From the NCBI RefSeq assembly GCF_006385705.1, contig NZ_VFRQ01000003.1:248001-312000 (forward strand): DNA of 64,000 nucleotides. Reading direction: 5' to 3'. Below the pieces are notes generated by a model. The model was not told the DNA's origin. It worked only from the letters and a program-made list of their open reading frames with translations, and ran no database searches. The translations under genes were made by a program, and so were the position numbers. This DNA comes from Pontibacter mangrovi (lineage in GTDB: Bacteria; Bacteroidota; Bacteroidia; Cytophagales; Hymenobacteraceae). Each line of letters begins with the position of its first letter. Positions within the stretch are counted from its first letter, which is position 1. This document shows, piece by piece, positions 12,635 to 22,432 of the stretch.

Positions 12635-13159
12635 TTATTCTTTTTCTGATAAAGTTTTCAAGATACCCGCTAGCTTACCGCCGCTGCTCTGAAGTGCAGA
12701 AACCACATTCTTAGCAGGAGACTGCAGAAGACCGATGATCTCGCCAATAAGCTCGTCTTTAGACTTAATCTCAGATAGCGTCTTAAGCTGCTCTTCGCCA
12801 ATGAAAATACCACTGTCGATAAAAGCACCTTTTAAAAGAGGGAGCGTATTGCCTTTCTTTCTGAAGTCCTGAATCAGTTTCGCTGGTGCATTGCCTGACT
12901 CTTTCGAGAACAGGATACCGGAAGCGCCCTTTAAAACATCATCAAGCGCAGAAGTATCAGCTTCTAAAGTATCTAGCGCTTTCTTAATAAGTGTATTCTT
13001 GTACACTTTGTATTCGATACCACGATCGAATGCCATTCTTCTGAACGCGTTGATGCCGGCTACACTCATTGTGGAGGCATCAGTAATATAGAAGTAGTTC
13101 GTATTAGCTAACTTCTCGCTCAGGTCTTTTACAATTATCTCTTTTTCTTCCCTGGTCAT
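12635..13159 (-). CDS. rplJ: 50S ribosomal protein L10
   Basis: L10 anchors the L7/L12 stalk and often autoregulates its operon. I place the start at the ATG at 13159 (MTREEKEIIVKDLSEKL), which gives 174 residues and the standard family N-terminus and starts 4 bases after the rplA stop. An in-frame ATG nine codons further upstream would overlap rplA and add residues the family lacks. Recognisable blocks are ANTNYFYITDASTMSVAGIN, IEYKVYKNTLIKKAL and the C-terminal VSALQSSGGKLAGILKTLSE. Confidence 0.95.
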   Translation of the reverse strand: MTREEKEIIVKDLSEKLANTNYFYITDASTMSVAGINAFRRMAFDRGIEYKVYKNTLIKKALDTLEADTSALDDVLKGASGILFSKESGNAPAKLIQDFRKKGNTLPLLKGAFIDSGIFIGEEQLKTLSEIKSKDELIGEIIGLLQSPAKNVVSALQSSGGKLAGILKTLSEKE

Positions 13160-13163
13160 TTTC

Positions 13164-13856
13164 TTAGATAGTTGCGTTCTTGTCAACGATTACGGCCGGG
13201 CTCATTGTGCTAGACAATGTAATGCTCTTGATGTAAGTACCTTTAGCTGAAGAAGGCTTCAAACGGTTAAGCGTCTGGATTACCTCATTCGCGTTGGCAG
13301 CGATCTGCTCTGCAGAGAAGGAAACTTTACCTACACTTGTATGGATGATACCAAATTTATCAACTTTGAAGTCGATTTTACCGGCTTTCACCTCTTTAAC
13401 TGCTTTAGCAACATCCTGCGTTACTGTACCCGACTTAGGGTTTGGCATCAGGTTTCGTGGACCTAATATTCTACCCAAGCGACCAACTTTGGCCATAACA
13501 GCAGGCATAGTGATAATCACGTCCACATCTGTCCAGCCTTTTTCGATCTTCTGGATATAGTCATCAAGACCTACGTAGTCAGCACCAGCTTCTTTTGCTT
13601 CCTGCTCTTTGTCAGGAGTAACCAAAGCAAGTACCTTTACTTCTTTACCAGTTCCGTGAGGCAGTGTCACGATACCACGCACCATCTGATCAGCCTTGCG
13701 TGGATCTACGCCCAAACGTACATCAATATCAACAGAGGCATCAAACTTTGTAAAAGTGATATCTTTTACAACCGAGGCAGCATCTGTTAAAGAATATTCT
13801 TTTGCTAGATCGGCTTTGGCTAAAGCCGCTTTTCTATTTTTTGAGATCTTCGCCAT
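13164..13856 (-). CDS. rplA: 50S ribosomal protein L1
   Basis: L1 forms the stalk that contacts E-site tRNA and usually represses the L11 operon. I use the ATG at 13856 ([20 protein letters not shown]), giving 230 residues; a TTG three codons upstream is possible but unnecessary. Key family blocks are [40 protein letters not shown] and the C-terminal [19 protein letters not shown]. It sits between rplK and rplJ. Confidence 0.96.
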   Translation of the reverse strand: MAKISKNRKAALAKADLAKEYSLTDAASVVKDITFTKFDASVDIDVRLGVDPRKADQMVRGIVTLPHGTGKEVKVLALVTPDKEQEAKEAGADYVGLDDYIQKIEKGWTDVDVIITMPAVMAKVGRLGRILGPRNLMPNPKSGTVTQDVAKAVKEVKAGKIDFKVDKFGIIHTSVGKVSFSAEQIAANANEVIQTLNRLKPSSAKGTYIKSITLSSTMSPAVIVDKNATI

Positions 13857-13868
13857 TTCCTTCAAATG

Positions 13869-14312
13869 TTATTCGTTCCACGGAGCTGTACCAGACACTG
13901 TAATTCCCATGCTTCTTGCTGTACCTGCCACCATTTTCATGGCTGACTCCAGTTTGAAAGCATTCAGGTCAGGCATCTTCGTTTCAGCGATCTCCTTTAC
14001 TTGATCCCATGTTACAGAACCTACCTTGTTACGGTTTGGCTCCTTCGAGCCACCTTTAATTTTGGCAGCGTCCATCAGCAACACTGGAGCAGGCGGAGTC
14101 TTAACAACGAAGTCAAATGACTTGTCTGCATAAATAGTAATCAAAACTGGTAACACCTGGCCAGCCTTATCCTGAGTTCTAGCATTGAACTGCTTACAGA
14201 ACTCCATGATATTAAGACCCTTAGAACCAAGTGCAGGTCCAACCGGTGGCGATGGATTCGCGGCACCTCCCTTTATCTGAAGTTTCAGATAACCTTTTAT
14301 TTCCTTTGCCAT
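13869..14312 (-). CDS. rplK: 50S ribosomal protein L11
   Basis: L11 forms part of the GTPase-associated centre and the thiopeptide site. The 147-residue protein opens with the usual [20 protein letters not shown] (proline-rich, about residues 10-29) and continues with [17 protein letters not shown] and the C-terminal [15 protein letters not shown]. The gaps are 12 bases to both nusG and rplA, so it is in the nusG-rplKAJL unit. Confidence 0.97.
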   Translation of the reverse strand: MAKEIKGYLKLQIKGGAANPSPPVGPALGSKGLNIMEFCKQFNARTQDKAGQVLPVLITIYADKSFDFVVKTPPAPVLLMDAAKIKGGSKEPNRNKVGSVTWDQVKEIAETKMPDLNAFKLESAMKMVAGTARSMGITVSGTAPWNE

Positions 14313-14324
14313 TATATGTATTTA

Positions 14325-14885
14325 CTACGATTCTTTTTCTACTTGCATGTAGTTCAGCTCAACCGGGGTGTTACGACCAAAGATCTTCACCATAACGTTA
14401 AGCTTCTTACGCTCTTCAAACACCTCTTCTACTGTACCAGAGAAGCCGCTGAAAGGACCATCCATCACTTTCACAATCTCCCCTACCACAAATGGTGTAT
14501 CCAGCACTTCTGCCTGCTCTTCCGCCTCATCAACTGTACCCAAAATCCTGTTTACTTCTGACTGGCGCAGTGGAACTGGCTTTTTGCTTGGAGAGCCCTT
14601 TTCATCTGTCCCCAGGAAACCAATAACTCCCGGAGTACTTATGATAATATGCTCTGCCTCACCATGCGATAAATCAGCGTTTACCAGCACATAGCCCGGA
14701 AAAAAGCTACGCTCTCTGATTCTCTTCTTACCGCCGCGCATCTCATAGACTTTCTCAGCCGGGATCAAAACCTGCGGAACGTACTCCGTAAGGTTATGAC
14801 GCATAATCTCATTCTCCAGATAAGCTTTGGCTTTTTTCTCTTGCCCACTAACGGCACGCACTACATACCACTTTAAATCAGTCAT
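14325..14885 (-). CDS. nusG: Transcription termination/antitermination protein NusG
   Basis: NusG binds RNA polymerase and links it to Rho or to ribosomal S10. The 186-residue protein has the NGN domain ([20 protein letters not shown] at residues 5-24, then [16 protein letters not shown]) and a C-terminal KOW domain near residues 128-180 ([20 protein letters not shown]). It follows secE by 11 bases, the standard secE-nusG pair. Confidence 0.96.
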   Translation of the reverse strand: MTDLKWYVVRAVSGQEKKAKAYLENEIMRHNLTEYVPQVLIPAEKVYEMRGGKKRIRERSFFPGYVLVNADLSHGEAEHIIISTPGVIGFLGTDEKGSPSKKPVPLRQSEVNRILGTVDEAEEQAEVLDTPFVVGEIVKVMDGPFSGFSGTVEEVFEERKKLNVMVKIFGRNTPVELNYMQVEKES

Positions 14886-14896
14886 GTATCTCTAAT

Positions 14897-15088
14897 TTAA
14901 AACTGGTTGTAAAACCATGTCAGCACTGTATCGAACCCGAAGTCCATAGCACCAACTACCAAAGCAAAAATCAAAGACCCAATCAGTACCAACACAGAGC
15001 TATTCTGCAGTTCTGCATACGCCGGCCAGGAGACTTTATTTTTCATCTCCTCAACAGTATCGTTTATGTAGGTCCTCATGTTGCTCAT
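14897..15088 (-). CDS. secE: Preprotein translocase subunit SecE
   Basis: SecE clamps the SecY channel in the inner membrane. I start at the ATG at 15088 (MSNMRTYINDTVEEM), giving 63 residues. Longer reading would run into tRNA-Trp, and an ATG at 15079 is the only close alternative. The amphipathic part with KVSWPAYAELQ (about residues 18-28) leads into a single membrane helix (VLVLIGSLIFALVVGAMDF). It follows tRNA-Trp by about 30 bases. Confidence 0.92.
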   Translation of the reverse strand: MSNMRTYINDTVEEMKNKVSWPAYAELQNSSVLVLIGSLIFALVVGAMDFGFDTVLTWFYNQF

Positions 15089-15119
15089 TGCTTCGCTTAC
15101 CAGATATTGAAAAAATTTG

Positions 15120-15192
15120 CACGGGTGGAGAGACTCGAACTCCCAGCCAATGGTTTTGGAGACCACTACTCTACCAATTGAGCTACACCCGT
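15120..15192 (-). tRNA. trnW: tRNA-Trp (CCA)
   Basis: The minus strand folds as a 73-base cloverleaf. The acceptor arms are ACGGGTG and CACCCGT, the D arm is GTAGCTCAATTGGTAGAG, the anticodon loop is CTCCAAA (anticodon CCA), and the T loop is GTTCGAGTC. The 3' CCA is not encoded. It sits between tuf and secE, a common bacterial arrangement. Confidence 0.95.
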
Positions 15193-15224
15193 AAAAAAAT
15201 GCACGCCAATTATTAATTGGAGTG

Positions 15225-15255
15225 CAAATTTATTCATAAGTTTTATGAAAACAAA
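15225..15255 (-). promoter_or_regulatory. Promoter for tRNA-Trp-secE-nusG
   Basis: On the minus strand TTTG (15255-15252), a 19-base spacer and TAAATTTG (15232-15225) match the Bacteroidota consensus exactly. It lies downstream of the tuf terminator and reads into tRNA-Trp, so the secE-nusG-ribosomal unit can start here. A hairpin at about 15200-15226, with a T7 run just before the tRNA, overlaps the expected transcript start. Confidence 0.82.
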
Positions 15256-15288
15256 CCCGATCTCAAAAAATGTTTCGAGATCGGGTTT
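15253..15288 (-). terminator. Terminator after tuf
   Basis: A perfect 12-base stem (AAACCCGATCTC on the plus strand) with a 12-base loop lies 12 bases beyond the tuf stop. On the minus strand it is followed by GTTTTCAT. It separates tuf from the promoter of the tRNA-Trp-secE unit. Confidence 0.8.
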
Positions 15289-15299
15289 GAAACATATAT

Positions 15300-16487
<1,188 letters not shown>

Positions 16488-16560
16488 TGTATGATATTAA
16501 ATTAAGGTTAAAACGTTTAAGTTTATGTCGCGCTTTTAAATATACACGTAACGGACTGTG

Positions 16561-16632
16561 AGCCAACGATGGGAATTGAACCCACGACCCCTTCCTTACC
16601 AAGGAAGTACTCTACCCCTGAGCTACGTCGGC
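16561..16632 (-). tRNA. trnT: tRNA-Thr (GGT)
   Basis: A 72-base minus-strand cloverleaf. The acceptor arms are GCCGACG and CGTTGGC with one G-T pair, the D arm is GTAGCTCAGGGGTAGAG, the anticodon stem is CTTCC/GGAAG around TTGGTAA (anticodon GGT), and the T loop is GTTCAATTC. The 3' CCA is not encoded. Confidence 0.95.
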
Positions 16633-16743
16633 TTTTAAAGCTGCCAGAAAACCACATCCCTATTTACACTAAAAAGGAAGCTCATCTGCATGAATTTCCT
16701 TCTCCAGTCCTTTGAGTAAATATATTTCCTGACTTCTTAAGAG

Positions 16744-16816
16744 AGCGGGAGACGAGGGTCGAACTCGCGGCCTATAGCTTGGAAGGCTATCGCTCTACCA
16801 ACTGAGCTACTCCCGC
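16744..16816 (-). tRNA. trnG: tRNA-Gly (TCC)
   Basis: A 73-base minus-strand cloverleaf. The acceptor arms are GCGGGAG and CTCCCGC, the anticodon stem is ATAGC/GCTAT around CTTCCAA (anticodon TCC), and the T arm contains GTTCGACCC. It is second in the Tyr-Gly-Thr-tuf transcript. Confidence 0.95.
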
Positions 16817-16888
16817 TTACTTTATACTATAATTTTGAATGATTTAAATTTGACTGAATTTCTCATTCATTCATTCAAAACTAATCTG

Positions 16889-16971
16889 TGGGGAGAGCAG
16901 GATTCGAACCTGCGAAGTCGTAAGACAACGGAGTTACAGTCCGTCCCATTTGGCCGCTCTGGAATCTCCCC
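16889..16971 (-). tRNA. trnY: tRNA-Tyr (GTA)
   Basis: An 83-base class II tRNA on the minus strand with a long variable arm. The acceptor is GGGGAGA paired with the terminal TCTCCCC, the anticodon stem is ACGGA/TCCGT around CTGTAAC (anticodon GTA), and the T loop is GTTCGAATC. It is the first gene of the tRNA-tuf transcript. Confidence 0.95.
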
Positions 16972-17052
16972 GAAGCTAATTTTACATTATATCAGCAGAA
17001 CTTTTCCTTAGACTTTCCCGGCTTAAAGCGCGTTCTTTGTTCTAAGGAGATG

Positions 17053-17083
17053 CAAAATTAAGCCCTTTTTGTTTCAAGTCAAA
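17053..17083 (-). promoter_or_regulatory. Promoter of the tRNA-Tyr/Gly/Thr-tuf transcript
   Basis: TTTG (17083-17080), a 19-base spacer and TAATTTTG (17060-17053) on the minus strand match the Bacteroidota consensus exactly. It lies about 80 bases upstream of tRNA-Tyr. The spacer and flanks are AT-rich, as expected for a strong stable-RNA promoter. Confidence 0.85.
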
Positions 17084-17121
17084 TATTCGCGCAAAAAATT
17101 GTTGTTTTTTTTTCTACTGCC

Positions 17122-19677
17122 TTACTCGCCGTACATATCCAGCAGCCGCTCATCCTTCTCGCCTGCCTTTATCTCCTGCAGAAGCGCCTGCACCTCCGGC
17201 TTTTCCGACATCACCATAAGTGCCTGATAGGCAGCTGCCCGCACATAGTATAAGTTGTGGTTTTTGGCATAGTCTGCCAGCAGGGCTATCGCTTCCGGTG
17301 TATTGGTCTGGCTGTTGGCAGCCAGGTAGGCGCCGAAGCTTTGAAGCAGATAATAGAGGTCGCCGTTATTCGCAGCGCGCAGTTTTCTTACGAACCAATC
17401 ATACTTTTCGGGCCCTGCCTGCACTGCGTACATGGTAGCAAGCGCCAACGACACCTCTTCATTCTCTTCATCCTCGAACTTAGCCAGCTGCTGCATGGTG
17501 TCTGCTGCCCCGGTGCCGGCATAGGCAAGTATGGCGGCTGCAGAAGCCTGGTAGGAACTATCCTGCATCGCTTGTTTAAACAGCTGTTGATGCTTATTGC
17601 CGTTCCAGGCTGCCAGGGCGAGCAAGGCGTCGGCACGGACAGAGCCTTTTGCATCCTGCGTGGCCATTTTCACCACCATGGGTTCTATTTTAGCCACCTG
17701 GCCTTCTTTCAGGCCGCTCAGGACACTGAGCGCGGCACTCCGTACTGCCCAGAAGTTGTCCTGTAGGCCTCGGCGGTACATCTCCTGCACCTGAGGCCGC
17801 GCCGCCTGCTCCTGCAGCTCAGCCATAGACTCCAACTTTAGCGCCAGTTGACCCGAGTTGCTGAACTGAAACAGCAGCTCATCCTCAGTTTTCTCATGGG
17901 TTACCTCTGCCAACAGCTGCTGCTCGGCATCAAACACCACCAACTGCGGCTTCTGCGCCACATCAAAAGTAAACACCTCCTCTGCCTGATCCACTACGAT
18001 CGGGAAGAGCTGCTCTTTACCGCCGGTCCATACTGCCACTTGCAGCGGCAAGCGGTAGATAGGCATATAGGTTGTGTCCTGCACCTGCCGCACGTGCAGT
18101 TGTAGCTGGCCTTTGTCATAGCTCTGCGTTACCGTTAACTCCGGGTGGCCCGGCTTCATAAACCACTGGTCGAAGAACCACATCAGGTCTTTGCCCGTCA
18201 CGTCCTCAAAGGCCATGCGCAGCTCCGCCACCTCTACATCCGAGAACTTGTTGCGCGTTAAGTACAGGTTCAGGGATGCCCACCAGGCCTCGTCGCCTAC
18301 CAGTGTGCGTAGCATGTGCAGCACGCGGCCCCCCTTGGCATAGGAGTGGCTGTCGAACATCTCTTCCTTGTCATTATAGTAATACCTGATAAGCGGCTCC
18401 CGCTTTGTCTGCGCCTCGCTCATGTACTGCCCCATTTCATCCAGTTGCAGGTAGGCTGCCTCGTCGGCGCCATACTTGTGCTCGGCCCACAGGTATTCCG
18501 AGTAGTTGGCAAAGGACTCGTTCAGGGGAAGGTTAGCCCACGACTCGGTAGTTACGTAGTCGCCGAACCACTGGTGAAACAGCTCGTGTGCGATGATCCC
18601 GTCCCAGCTTTTGTCCAGCAGCTCCCGCTCGTTCAGCTGCAGGTCCTCCATAAACGTAGAGGCTGAGGTATTCTCCATGGCACCTGAAACGAAATCGCGC
18701 ACCACCACCTGCGCATACTTCGCCCACGGGTACTTTACGCCAAGCTTCTGCGAGAAAAACTCCAGCATTTCCGGGGTGTTGCCAAAAATCTTCTTCGCCG
18801 TTGCCTCATACTCCGGCTCCACATAATAATCCACATCCATATCATGCCACTGGTCTTTTACCACGGCAAACTTGCCGATGGCCATCATGGCCAGGTATGG
18901 CGCGTGGGGCAGCTCCTGCTTCCAGTAGTCGGTTTTGGTGCCGTCCGCGTTTTGCCGCGAGTACATAAAGGTGCCGTTAGACAGGGTTGTAAACTCAGGT
19001 TTTACGGTGATGTAAATGTCCTGCGTCATGCGCTCGTTCGGCGTATCAAGGGTTGGGAACCAGGCAGAGCTGGCCTCGGTTTCGCCCTGTGTCCAGATCT
19101 GCTGCGGCTTGTTCGGGTCTGTGCCCAAAGGGTTGATAAAGTACAGGCCTTTATCTTCGGTGATGGCGTCGGAGCCGCCGGCCTCCAGCTCATTGGGCTT
19201 GGCCGTATAGTCTATCTCTAGTTTATACTCTTCCTCGCGGGTATACTCCCGGCCCAGGTCAATAGAAAGCTTCTGCCCGTCATACTCGTAATGCAGCGGG
19301 GTTGCCTCATAGCCGTTCATCAGGTGCACGCTGTGGATATCCATCCCTTTGGCATCCAGCACCAGCTGCCGCTGCGGGTAGAAGTATGGCTTCAGGGTAA
19401 GCTCGGCCAGGCCGTTCAGGTACTGCTTCTCCCAATCAAAGCTAACGCGCAGGGTGGTGTGCAGCAGGTCGTGCGCCTTGGTGCGGGACGGGTTAAACGC
19501 ATACTTCTTGGGCGCCCACACTGGCTCTGAAGTCTCGCTGGGCGCCTCTTCCTGGCTTATCTCCGGCAAAGGCGCATCCGGGCCGTTTGTATCTGAAACA
19601 GGCTTGCTTGTTTTGCAACCAACTGTTAAGGCCATGGAAGCGGCGAGGGCAACGGTACTCAGAAACCTATGATTCAT
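17122..19677 (-). CDS. M1 family zinc aminopeptidase, lipoprotein
   Basis: A gluzincin of the M1 (PepN/LTA4 hydrolase-like) family that removes N-terminal residues from peptides, probably in the periplasm or on an outer-membrane face. The 851-residue protein begins with a signal peptide ending in a lipobox (LTVGC, Cys21). The substrate-anchoring GAMEN is in VSGAMENTSASTF. The zinc site HELFH, 18 residues and then Glu, is at about residues 362-385 (the Glu in LPLNESFANY). The C-terminal 250 residues look like HEAT-type helical repeats (for example RADALLALAAW). It is a single gene, read away from the divergent biotin carrier gene. Confidence 0.93.
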   Translation of the reverse strand: MNHRFLSTVALAASMALTVGCKTSKPVSDTNGPDAPLPEISQEEAPSETSEPVWAPKKYAFNPSRTKAHDLLHTTLRVSFDWEKQYLNGLAELTLKPYFYPQRQLVLDAKGMDIHSVHLMNGYEATPLHYEYDGQKLSIDLGREYTREEEYKLEIDYTAKPNELEAGGSDAITEDKGLYFINPLGTDPNKPQQIWTQGETEASSAWFPTLDTPNERMTQDIYITVKPEFTTLSNGTFMYSRQNADGTKTDYWKQELPHAPYLAMMAIGKFAVVKDQWHDMDVDYYVEPEYEATAKKIFGNTPEMLEFFSQKLGVKYPWAKYAQVVVRDFVSGAMENTSASTFMEDLQLNERELLDKSWDGIIAHELFHQWFGDYVTTESWANLPLNESFANYSEYLWAEHKYGADEAAYLQLDEMGQYMSEAQTKREPLIRYYYNDKEEMFDSHSYAKGGRVLHMLRTLVGDEAWWASLNLYLTRNKFSDVEVAELRMAFEDVTGKDLMWFFDQWFMKPGHPELTVTQSYDKGQLQLHVRQVQDTTYMPIYRLPLQVAVWTGGKEQLFPIVVDQAEEVFTFDVAQKPQLVVFDAEQQLLAEVTHEKTEDELLFQFSNSGQLALKLESMAELQEQAARPQVQEMYRRGLQDNFWAVRSAALSVLSGLKEGQVAKIEPMVVKMATQDAKGSVRADALLALAAWNGNKHQQLFKQAMQDSSYQASAAAILAYAGTGAADTMQQLAKFEDEENEEVSLALATMYAVQAGPEKYDWFVRKLRAANNGDLYYLLQSFGAYLAANSQTNTPEAIALLADYAKNHNLYYVRAAAYQALMVMSEKPEVQALLQEIKAGEKDERLLDMYGE

Positions 19678-19763
19678 ACTTGGGAAGTTTTAATTTTGAG
19701 GTGAAGTTCTAAAAATACTCTGAGAAAACACTAACTTTAAGGTCGAAACCACACGAAAAGAAG

Positions 19764-20264
19764 ATGCTCCAGGTAAAAACCGGTAACGGCAAAACATGGC
19801 AGGTTGATATCCAGAAAGAGACAATACTTCTCAATGATACCCCATTTAACTGGGACGTCTCTCCTATCGGCCCCAATACCTTTCATATCATTAAGGATGC
19901 GCGCTCCTTTACAGCAGAGGTTGTCTCAGCCAATTATCAGGAGAAAACCTTTACTTTCAAGATCAATGGCGCCACCCAAACCGTTAGTGTAAAAGACCGC
20001 TTCGATTTGCTGCTGGACAAGCTGGGCATGAGCAACGCCAACGCCCACAAGATAAACGAAGTGAAAGCGCCCATGCCTGGCCTTATACTTGATGTGAAGG
20101 TGCAGCCAGGGCAGGAGGTGAAAAAAGGCGACCCAATCATGATCCTGGAGGCCATGAAGATGGAGAACATCCTGAAGTCGCCGGGCGACGGTGTGGTGAA
20201 GGAGATAAAGGTGCAGGAGAGGCAGAACGTGGAGAAAAACCAGGTACTGATCCTGTTCCAGTAA
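19764..20264 (+). CDS. Biotin/lipoyl carrier protein (acyl-CoA carboxylase BCCP type)
   Basis: A 166-residue carrier whose C-terminal biotinyl domain (about residues 95-166) shuttles CO2 in a biotin-dependent carboxylase. The biotinylation motif is EAMKMEN with the target at Lys132. APMPGLILDVKVQPGQEVKK opens the domain. The N-terminal 90 residues form a separate beta-rich part seen in propionyl- and methylmalonyl-CoA-type carrier subunits. No carboxylase or carboxyltransferase gene is adjacent, so the partner enzyme is encoded elsewhere. The start ATG gives MLQVKTGNGKTWQVD. Confidence 0.88.
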   Translation: MLQVKTGNGKTWQVDIQKETILLNDTPFNWDVSPIGPNTFHIIKDARSFTAEVVSANYQEKTFTFKINGATQTVSVKDRFDLLLDKLGMSNANAHKINEVKAPMPGLILDVKVQPGQEVKKGDPIMILEAMKMENILKSPGDGVVKEIKVQERQNVEKNQVLILFQ

Positions 20265-20278
20265 CTTTATGTTTGCGT

Positions 20279-20302
20279 AAGCGGCTGCCACGGTGGCCGC
20301 TT
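20279..20302 (+). terminator. Terminator after the biotin carrier gene
   Basis: A 7-base stem (AAGCGGC/GCCGCTT) with a 10-base loop lies 15 bases past the stop, followed by TGTTGTG. The T-run is weak. Confidence 0.5.
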
Positions 20303-20344
20303 TGTTGTGTAAAAAGAATTCATAACCTATACAGATAGTTTACC

Positions 20345-21112
20345 GTGAAGTATAAACGAATTTTGCTGAAGCTGAGTGGCGAGGCACTGATGGGCGAACA
20401 GCAGTATGGCATTGACTCTAACAGACTGCTGCAGTATGCCAAAGAGATTAAGGAAGTAGCCGAACTAGGTGTAGAAGTGGCCGTGGTGATTGGCGGAGGC
20501 AATATCTTCAGGGGCGTGCAGGCCGAGCAGGTGGGCCTGGACCGTGTGCAGGGCGACTATATGGGTATGCTGGCCACGGTTATCAACAGCATGGCCTTGC
20601 AGAGTGCCCTGGAGAAGCTGGGCGTATACACGCGCCTTTTGTCTGGCATCAACATTCAGCAGGTATGCGAGCCATACATCCGCCGCCGTGCGGTGCGCCA
20701 CCTCGAGAAAGGCCGCGTGGTTATTTTCGGAGCCGGCACCGGCAACCCATACTTCACCACCGACTCGGCGGCATCGCTGAGAGCCATCGAGATTGAGGCG
20801 GACGTGGTGCTGAAAGGTACCCGCGTGGATGGTATTTACTCTGCCGACCCGGAGAAAGACCCTGATGCCGTGTTCTACAGAAATATCTCGTTTAAGGATG
20901 TGTTTGAGAAGGGCCTGAACGTAATGGACATGACTGCCTTTACGTTGTGCAAGGAAAATGGTCTGCCGATCATCGTGTTTGACATGAACACGGCCGGCAA
21001 CCTGAAGCGCCTGGTGCAGGGCGAGGAAGTAGGCACGCTGGTAAGTATGGAGGACCTAGGCGAAACGCTGAAGAACACCGTAGACCAGATGCAGCAGGGC
21101 TCTAAAAACTGA
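20345..21112 (+). CDS. pyrH: UMP kinase
   Basis: PyrH phosphorylates UMP to UDP, a regulatory step of pyrimidine synthesis. The 255-residue protein is slightly longer than the usual 235-245. It starts at GTG, and [20 protein letters not shown] is the family N-terminus. [11 protein letters not shown] (about residues 48-58), [17 protein letters not shown] and [15 protein letters not shown] are diagnostic of the hexameric bacterial enzyme. It is followed by frr in the usual pyrH-frr order with a 60-base gap. Confidence 0.96.
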   Translation: MKYKRILLKLSGEALMGEQQYGIDSNRLLQYAKEIKEVAELGVEVAVVIGGGNIFRGVQAEQVGLDRVQGDYMGMLATVINSMALQSALEKLGVYTRLLSGINIQQVCEPYIRRRAVRHLEKGRVVIFGAGTGNPYFTTDSAASLRAIEIEADVVLKGTRVDGIYSADPEKDPDAVFYRNISFKDVFEKGLNVMDMTAFTLCKENGLPIIVFDMNTAGNLKRLVQGEEVGTLVSMEDLGETLKNTVDQMQQGSKN

Positions 21113-21128
21113 TAAAATAATTATTTAC

Positions 21129-21136
21129 TATTTTTG
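21129..21136 (+). promoter_or_regulatory. Candidate -7 element upstream of frr
   Basis: TATTTTTG fits TAnnTTTG and lies 37 bases before the frr ATG, but no clear -33 TTTG is seen. frr may have its own promoter in addition to read-through from pyrH. Confidence 0.4.
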
Positions 21137-21172
21137 ACCAGAAAATTTTCAGAACTCAATAAGTAAACCGAT

Positions 21173-21736
21173 ATGACGGAAGAAATTCAGTTTTACCTAA
21201 GCGAGGCAGAAGAGTCTATGCAGAAGGCGGTGCAGCACACCGGCAACGAGCTGTCTAAGATCAGAGCCGGTAAGGCTTCCCCTGCCATGATCGAGCACCT
21301 GCGTGTTGATTACTACGGCAACCCAACGCCGCTCTCACAGGTTGCGAACATTGCCACCCCGGATGCGCGCACCCTGCTGATCAAGCCTTGGGAAAAGAAC
21401 ATGCTGGGCGAGATTAACAAAGCCATCAAGAACAGCGACCTGGGCCTGAACCCACAGCAAGAGGCAGACGCCGTGCGCCTGAACATCCCGGCCCTGACAG
21501 AGGAGCGCCGCCGCGACCTGGTAAAGCAGGTAAAAGCCGAGACAGAAAACGGCAAGGTAGCCATCCGCAACATCCGTAAGGACGTGAACGACTCGCTGAA
21601 GAAACTGCAGAAGGAAGGAACTTCGGAGGATGCCGTACGCGACGCTGAGGCCAAAGTACAGAAACTGACAGACGCACACATCGTGAAGATGGACGAGCTG
21701 CTGGCCAAGAAAGAAGGCGAGATCATGACGATCTAA
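21173..21736 (+). CDS. frr: Ribosome recycling factor
   Basis: RRF splits ribosomes after termination together with EF-G. The 187-residue protein has HTGNELSKIRAGKASPAMIE near its N-terminus, VDYYGNPTPLSQVANI, the LTEERRRDLVKQVK block and a C-terminal helix ending in LLAKKEGEIMTI. It follows pyrH and is closed by a strong terminator. Confidence 0.97.
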   Translation: MTEEIQFYLSEAEESMQKAVQHTGNELSKIRAGKASPAMIEHLRVDYYGNPTPLSQVANIATPDARTLLIKPWEKNMLGEINKAIKNSDLGLNPQQEADAVRLNIPALTEERRRDLVKQVKAETENGKVAIRNIRKDVNDSLKKLQKEGTSEDAVRDAEAKVQKLTDAHIVKMDELLAKKEGEIMTI

Positions 21737-21762
21737 GTTCGTATCTCGTAGCAAGACACACG

Positions 21763-21808
21763 ATAAAAGAAAAGCCCTTCGGTCGAGATCGAAGGGCTTT
21801 TCTTTTAT
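21763..21808 (+). terminator. Strong terminator after frr (bidirectional)
   Basis: A perfect 19-base inverted repeat (21763-21781 and 21790-21808) around the loop GTCGAGAT, with a GC-rich core (AAGCCCTTCG) and A/T flanks. The 3' side runs directly into TTTTATACTTT, a copy of the dispersed AAGTATA word. It lies between convergent frr and nadD and can serve both. Confidence 0.9.
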
Positions 21809-21859
21809 ACTTTAAGGCAGGCTCGTGATACGTGTGCGTGACACTTTACACACGACGAA

Positions 21860-22432
21860 CTACTTGTACAGCTTGTGTACGCTTATGTACTCGGCCACCT
21901 CGTCGGGCACCAGGTACTTTATACTTTTCTCCTCGCGGATGCACTGCCGGATAAACGTGGCTGAAATGTCAAGTATGGGCGCTTTCACGAACGTAACACC
22001 TGGCATGTCCGGCAGCTCGGTAGTAACGGAGCCGGTGCGCGGGTATACGTATACTTTGTGGTACGCCAGGATGCTTTCGTAGTTCTTCCACTTCGGGAAC
22101 AGCGGCAGGTTGTCCTCTCCCATGATCAAAACAAACTCGTAGCTCGGGTACTTCTCCTGCAGGTACGTGAGCGTATCGATGGTATAGCTTGGCTTGGGCA
22201 TGCTGAACTCGATGTTCGACACGCCCAGGTTCGGGTTATCCGCTATCGCCAGGCTCACCATTTGCAGCCGGTCGAACTCGTGCAGCAGCGTGTTGCTGGG
22301 CTTAAACGGGTTCTGCGGCGACACCACCAGCCACACCGTGTCCAGATCGGTGTTGGTGGCCATGAAGTTGGCAAGTATCAGGTGCCCGATATGGATGGGG
22401 TTAAAGGAGCCGAACAGCAGCCCTACCTTCAT
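21860..22432 (-). CDS. nadD: Nicotinate-nucleotide adenylyltransferase
   Basis: NadD adenylates nicotinate mononucleotide in NAD synthesis. The 190-residue protein has the nucleotidyltransferase motif GSFNPIHIGHL (residues 8-18) with its HxGH. VLIMGEDNLPLFPKW and the C-terminal DISATFIRQCIREEKSIKYL (the SxTxxR-type motif) complete the family pattern. Its start overlaps the gmk stop by 4 bases, so the two are translationally coupled. Confidence 0.94.
   Translation of the reverse strand: MKVGLLFGSFNPIHIGHLILANFMATNTDLDTVWLVVSPQNPFKPSNTLLHEFDRLQMVSLAIADNPNLGVSNIEFSMPKPSYTIDTLTYLQEKYPSYEFVLIMGEDNLPLFPKWKNYESILAYHKVYVYPRTGSVTTELPDMPGVTFVKAPILDISATFIRQCIREEKSIKYLVPDEVAEYISVHKLYK

Noticed and set aside
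13157-13186. Longer rplJ start at 13186
   Set aside because: It would overlap rplA and add nine residues not found in the family. The ATG at 13159 gives the standard N-terminus.
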